Assembly: GCA_028700185.1 (NCBI GenBank)
Contig: JAQVTF010000009.1
Location: 1 to 41,403, forward strand
Reading direction: 5' to 3'
DNA length: 41,403 nucleotides
Origin: Desulfobacteraceae bacterium
Lineage (GTDB): Bacteria; Desulfobacterota; Desulfobacteria; Desulfobacterales; UBA2174
A program made the position numbers and the translations under genes. Every line of letters starts with the position of its first letter. Positions within the stretch are counted from its first letter, which is position 1. The notes under the pieces are model-generated. The model was not told the DNA's origin. It saw nothing but the letters and a program-made list of their open reading frames with translations, and did not search any database. Below, piece by piece: positions 39,984 to 41,403 of the stretch.

Positions 39984-41240
39984 CTATCTCCTGAAACGCT
40001 CACGAAGCTTCAGGTAAAACGCGGCGGCCTTTTCCGCCAAGGGGACTTCTCCTGCTTCGTCGTCGTTGATGCCGGCGCTGGCCGGGTCGATCATTTTCGC
40101 GTCCGGTCCGTACATGCCGGCGAACATTTCGAGGATGTTCTTTCTAACCATGCCTCGCAGCGGAATGTTGGCGATCATGCCGTACATGGCGGCGCCCCCC
40201 CGCAGGGCCAGTTCGGGCTTGGCCCGCGCGGTGCTGACGGCCTGGGCCAGGTCGTCAAGGTATGCGTCCACGACACCCGCGTGAAGCGGCGTCACCATGG
40301 CATGCAGCGCTTCGGGCCGCTGCAGGCGGTCGATGTGCCACCCCTTCTTTTCCATGAGGTCACCCACCGCGTAGATGTTGACGTCCCTGTCCACCGACCG
40401 GTAGGAGAAAACGCTCGCGTTGGGCCTGCCGATCACTTCCAGCTCAGGTATTCCGTTGATCCCGTCGATGAGCCGCTTCGCGGCTTCCATTGTTTCTTTC
40501 GTGATCGCCTTGTATCCCTCGACGCCCATGGCCTGCATGGCGGCCCAGGCCGCTGCGTAGGCGCCGCCGGGACGTGTTCCCAGGAGCGCCGGGGAGGCGA
40601 AAACCCCGCCTGGCCAGTTTTCATACACGAACATCTGGTGTTTCATCATCTCGATGTTCCGGTAGGTCAGGACCGAAGCCCCCTTCGCGCTGAACCCGTA
40701 CTTATGCGTGTCGGCGGAAATGGACGTCACGCCGGGGACGCGGTAATCCCAGGCAGGAATGTCGTATCCCAGCATTTCCGCGAAGGGGAGGATGTCGCCG
40801 CCGAGACAGGCGTCGACGTGAAGCGGCGTTCCCGTTTCGAGAGCGATCCGGCCCAGTTCAGTGATGGGATCCACGATGCCGTGGGGATAGTCGGGCGCCG
40901 AGCCGAGGATCATGACCGTGTTACGGTTCACCAGCTTTTTCACCGCTCCGGCGTCGACGCGCCAGTCATCGTCGAGCGGCGCGTGGACCGCCTTGACGCC
41001 GAAGTACTCGGCCCCTTTTTCCCAGGCCACGTGGGCCGTTTCCGGAATGACCATGTTGGGCCTGCGGATGCCGCGGGCACGCCTGCCGTAATCACGGTAC
41101 GTCTTTACCGGCAGCAGGCAACTCTCGGTGCCTCCCGAGGTGACGACGCCGACCACGTTCCGGTCGCCGTGCAACAGGGTCGCCGTCATTTGCACCACCT
41201 CGGTTTCAAGACGTTTCAAGCCGATGATGCCGGTTGTCAA
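39984..41240 (-). pseudogene. PLP-dependent lyase/decarboxylase of the sphingosine-1-phosphate lyase-like group, N-terminus missing
   Basis: The 418 residues from a TTG start contain the cofactor domain of a group II PLP decarboxylase/S1P-lyase-like enzyme: GTESCLLPVKTYRD, FHVDACLGG-like LHVDACLGGDILPF and the PLP lysine in SISADTHKYGFSAKG (about Lys180). GVFASPALLGTRPGGAYAAAWAAM and a normal C-terminal domain follow. About 80-100 N-terminal residues expected for the family are missing, and the bases just upstream encode a different protein in another frame. The first homologous residue is near base 41228. The gene is therefore probably a truncated remnant, although translation from the TTG or an internal ATG cannot be excluded. 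Confidence 0.75.
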
Positions 41241-41403
41241 TCGTCCCCAGCACCATGGACAGGAGAGCCGCTCCCGTCAACTGTTTCCAGCGTTTAACGT
41301 CCATGGAAAACAGGAGCAGCGGCAGGGCGAGGGCGACGGCTGTTTCCGAAACGGCCGTCTGCGCCTGTTCCGCTCCATCGGGCAACGCACCGATATTTCC
41401 AAG
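41206..41403 (-). pseudogene. Fragment of a DUF819 (YjcL-like) membrane protein
   Basis: From the window's right edge a minus-strand frame reads LGNIGALPDGAEQAQTAVSE and then LALPLLLFSMDVKRWK, typical of the second and third helices of DUF819 proteins. It loses similarity at about 41240 (LLSMVLGTI) and ends in TGA at 41206-41208. It overlaps the truncated lyase in a different frame, so an illegitimate join has fused the two genes out of frame. The 5' part lies outside the window. Confidence 0.5.

Overview
The window is GC-rich, densely coded bacterial DNA. Its content fits an anaerobic deltaproteobacterium (Desulfobacterota, probably a Desulfosarcina/Desulfobacteraceae-like sulfate reducer). 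The reasons are a class III (oxygen-sensitive) ribonucleotide reductase with its activase, a tungsten-type aldehyde:ferredoxin oxidoreductase with a MoaD-like partner, an iron-sulfur/flavin fusion dehydrogenase, propionyl-CoA synthetase, an LpxR-like outer-membrane protein and twitching-motility ATPases. The taxon is an inference from gene content only. No tRNA, rRNA, CRISPR array or intact transposase was seen.

Layout. (1) 1-2129: a 3' part of an Old Yellow Enzyme reductase overlapping a LarA-family nickel-pincer racemase/epimerase. (2) 2134-11075: a type I restriction-modification island read rightward from one promoter. Its order is hsdM, a shrunken AlbA/RecG-like gene, a small HsdM-tail fragment, hsdS, a broken hypothetical gene, a four-helix-bundle suffix gene, an intact AlbA-type gene and hsdR. 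Successive genes are joined by ATGA overlaps nearly throughout. Several genes have lost internal blocks, and hsdM and hsdR each carry a copy of the same palindromic repeat; hsdR is clearly dead. (3) 11120-12789: an LpxR-like lipid A deacylase divergent from a universal stress protein. (4) 12797-17205 (minus): moeA-periplasmic-binding-protein fusion, archease, rtcB and coaE in one tight operon. (5) 17407-19317 (minus): prpE with its own promoter and a good intrinsic terminator. (6) 19534-22405 (minus): nrdD-nrdG behind a promoter with two NrdR-like boxes. (7) 22726-25234: a small membrane protein, then proC-ccdA-Nudix. (8) 25385-28430 (minus): FecR, OmpA lipoprotein and CHASE2/HD-GYP, overlapping end to end. 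(9) 28620-35363: a divergent metabolic cluster. On the left are a DAO-type flavoprotein and a 2Fe-2S/FAD/4Fe-4S/BFD fusion; on the right are a GntR/FCD regulator, an AOR and a MoaD-like protein. The same dyad, GGTTAAACC, lies just downstream of the -10 of both divergent promoters. (10) 35471-39850: YggT, PilT, a PilT/PilU paralogue, a zinc-ribbon pseudo-receiver, an unusually small 50-residue gene and an MBL-fold hydrolase. (11) 39984-41403 (minus): a PLP lyase lacking its N-terminus, abutting an out-of-frame piece of a DUF819-like membrane protein.

The most system-like region is 28620-35363. Sequence-level operators suggest that one GntR regulator controls both a two-component flavin/Fe-S dehydrogenase and a tungsten aldehyde oxidoreductase. 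This would allow an amine or amino acid to be oxidised to an aldehyde and then to an acid, with electrons going to ferredoxin. The substrate cannot be read from the sequence. The second notable region is the decaying Hsd island, with its recurrent internal deletions and its 9-bp-periodic inverted repeat.
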